A stretch of DNA of 5,322 nucleotides from JALZAH01 sp051000755 (GTDB lineage: Bacteria; Actinomycetota; Acidimicrobiia; Acidimicrobiales; Palsa-688): contig JBPCNZ010000008.1 in the NCBI GenBank assembly GCA_051000755.1, positions 1 to 5,322 of the forward strand. Reading direction: 5' to 3'. The notes under the pieces were generated by a model. The model saw only the letters and a list, made by a program, of their open reading frames with translations. It ran no database searches and had not been told where the DNA came from. Positions 4,486 through 5,322 of the stretch are shown here, one piece after another (positions within the stretch are counted from its first letter, which is position 1; the number at the start of each line of letters is the position of its first letter). Position numbers and translations under genes: made by a program.

Positions 4486-4914
4486 TCAGTGGATGGTCCA
4501 ACCGGCCTGGCTCGGTCCCGCAGCGCAGTCAGCCACCTGTTGGAACGCTCGGGCCGCGCCCACGACAGGGTACCGGTGTTCGGCCCTCCGGTCGCACTGC
4601 TCCGAGCGAACGACTGGGACCTTGCGCCCCCAGAAGGTGATGCCGAGACCGAACAACCGCGCCGTGGCCAGTTCCGCTCGCCAGCGGGCTACCGACGACC
4701 GGCGGGTCCAGCACCAGGGCGGTCGCTTGTCGCCAACAGGGAGGAGAAGGCCCAAGGGAAGCAGGCCGAGGCTGCCGCCGCCCATGACACGGTGTTGGCG
4801 GGCCACCCACGCCGACCATGGCGCTGCGGTTGGCGGGCTGGTCACGCCATGCGGCTCCTGTGCTCCGCCGGCCCGGCGTGTTGCGGGGTCATCCGCCCGC
4901 CGTGGAACTGTCAC
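4486..4914 (-). CDS. Hypothetical protein, up to 142 residues (uncertain)
   Basis: I do not recognise this protein. It runs from GTG 4914, the first start after an in-frame stop, to TGA 4486-4488. About 80% of third codon positions are G or C and second positions are mixed, as expected for real coding in this genome. Residues 44-61 are hydrophobic (MGGGSLGLLPLGLLLPVG), and a basic stretch follows (DKRPPWCWTRRSS). The C-terminal half reads ARWRAELATARLFGLGITFW. No convincing ribosome site precedes the GTG. It overlaps the upstream minus-strand ORF by 26 bp, so the two could be coupled, or be one gene split by a frameshift. The neighbourhood is rich in broken genes, so a decayed gene is as likely as an active one. 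Confidence 0.35.
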   Translation of the reverse strand: MTVPRRADDPATRRAGGAQEPHGVTSPPTAAPWSAWVARQHRVMGGGSLGLLPLGLLLPVGDKRPPWCWTRRSSVARWRAELATARLFGLGITFWGRKVPVVRSEQCDRRAEHRYPVVGAARAFQQVADCAAGPSQAGWTIH

Positions 4915-5122
4915 CCGGCGTCATCAACATCCATCCGACTTTTCTGCGCTGCCGGCAACTGAGGACCGCGGTGAAGCTCGGCGGCAAGCGTGGCGCGCGC
5001 GAGTGCTCGATGTCCTCGATCGGCCCGGCGGACACAAGGTGGTCATGGAGCTCGTCGGCGACGCGGCAAAACCCTTGGAGGCACTTGTCCGCGCCCGAGC
5101 CGCCGCCTGACCACGCGCCCAT
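4889..5122 (-). CDS. Hypothetical protein, about 77 residues (uncertain)
   Basis: No family is recognised. I take ATG 5122 (MGAWSGGGSGADKCLQGFCR) as start; a GTG at 5176 would add 18 residues. Neither has a clear ribosome site. The middle, VADELHDHLVSAGPIEDIEH, looks like a soluble helical segment with an acidic bias. In the part from about 4965 to 5110, third positions on this strand are clearly higher in G/C than those of the antisense frame, which is also open and ends RARAAA at 5110. That favours the minus strand. The ORF overlaps the start of the 4486-4914 ORF. The alternative is that the plus-strand frame ending at 5110 is the true C-terminus of a decayed gene. Confidence 0.3.
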   Translation of the reverse strand: MGAWSGGGSGADKCLQGFCRVADELHDHLVSAGPIEDIEHSRAPRLPPSFTAVLSCRQRRKVGWMLMTPGDSSTAGG

Positions 5123-5197
5123 CACGTGGGGCGGTCGCCGATTTCGGGTCAGGTCCGGTATCGCGACAATGCCCACGGCAATCGGGACAGCAGTAGC

Positions 5198-5242
5198 CTA
5201 GCTAGTCCCAGGGTCCCCTGGCGGGGACGTCGCCCATGGGCG
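5198..5242. repeat. Cluster of three palindromes
   Basis: Within 45 bp lie CTAGCTAG (5198-5205), CCAGGG-TC-CCCTGG (5208-5221) and CGCCCATGGGCG (5231-5242), all perfect. The cluster lies in the apparently non-coding right end, upstream of the minus-strand ORFs. It could be a regulator-binding region, but GC-rich palindromes are frequent in such DNA. Confidence 0.35.
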
Positions 5243-5283
5243 AAAATGGGGGTGGGCCTGCCCGCCGACGCCGTCGTTCCCTT

Positions 5284-5297
5284 GGCCTTTTGAGGCC
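5284..5297. terminator. Small hairpin, possible terminator
   Basis: GGCCT (5284-5288) and AGGCC (5293-5297) pair around a TTTG loop. The stem is short and no U-tract follows on either strand, so this is a weak call. The rest of 5243-5322 shows no gene. Confidence 0.2.
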
Positions 5298-5322
5298 GTC
5301 GCTAGTCTGGCGTTGGGGCCCC

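Noticed and set aside
3665..5110. A 481-codon open frame on the plus strand
   Set aside because: It runs antisense to the PaaE-like fragment and through the G-rich tract, has no recognisable domain and no consistent coding bias. Long chance frames are common at this GC content. Only its last 50 or so codons look at all coding, and the opposite strand fits better there.
1..5322. CRISPR array, tRNA or rRNA genes, complete insertion sequence
   Set aside because: No regularly spaced repeats, no cloverleaf-like or ribosomal segments, and no transposase with paired terminal repeats were found by eye on either strand.

Overview
The window is high in GC, and its recognisable genes belong to families common in Actinomycetota: a VIT1/CCC1-type transporter, an MMPL-type exporter remnant, a DUF6458-like membrane protein, a PaaE-like reductase remnant and a DUF6262-like transposon protein remnant. 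It therefore looks like a chromosomal or plasmid segment of an actinobacterium; genus cannot be told. All assignments are by eye from remembered family patterns, with no database search.

Layout. At 2-373 (+) is the 3' part of a conserved actinobacterial protein of unknown function. It converges on an unrecognised 96-residue gene (429-719, -). Upstream of that on the minus strand lies an intact VIT-family membrane transporter (873-1715), itself preceded by a frameshifted and truncated MMPL N-terminus (1870-2086). An intergenic stretch (2087-2322) holds hairpins and an AT-rich island with tandem 10-mers. At 2323-2764 (-) is a tyrosine recombinase catalytic domain with one frameshift but with its catalytic motifs still readable. 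Next to it, 2765-3119 has no secure gene but contains a perfect 14-bp hairpin. At 3120-3624 (-) is a two-gene unit: a DUF6458-like membrane protein followed by a 49-residue hydrophobic protein with a strong Shine-Dalgarno sequence and GTG start. A possible general-stress sigma promoter lies upstream of the pair.

The right third is scrambled. A DUF6262-like fragment (+, up to 3908) abuts a PaaE-like reductase fragment (-, from about 3912), and both break at the same point. Beyond it come a long G-rich tract with quadruplex potential (4326-4470) and two uncertain minus-strand ORFs (4486-5122). A trio of palindromes (5198-5242) and an apparently non-coding end close the window.

Reading as a whole: probably intact functions are envelope-related (VIT transporter, DUF6458 and small membrane protein). 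Around them lie at least four broken genes, two of them recombination- or transposon-related, consistent with repeated insertion and deletion. I see no CRISPR array, rRNA, tRNA or complete mobile element, and no convincing multi-gene novel system; the small membrane-protein operon and the gene-break junction at 3908-3918 are the best leads.
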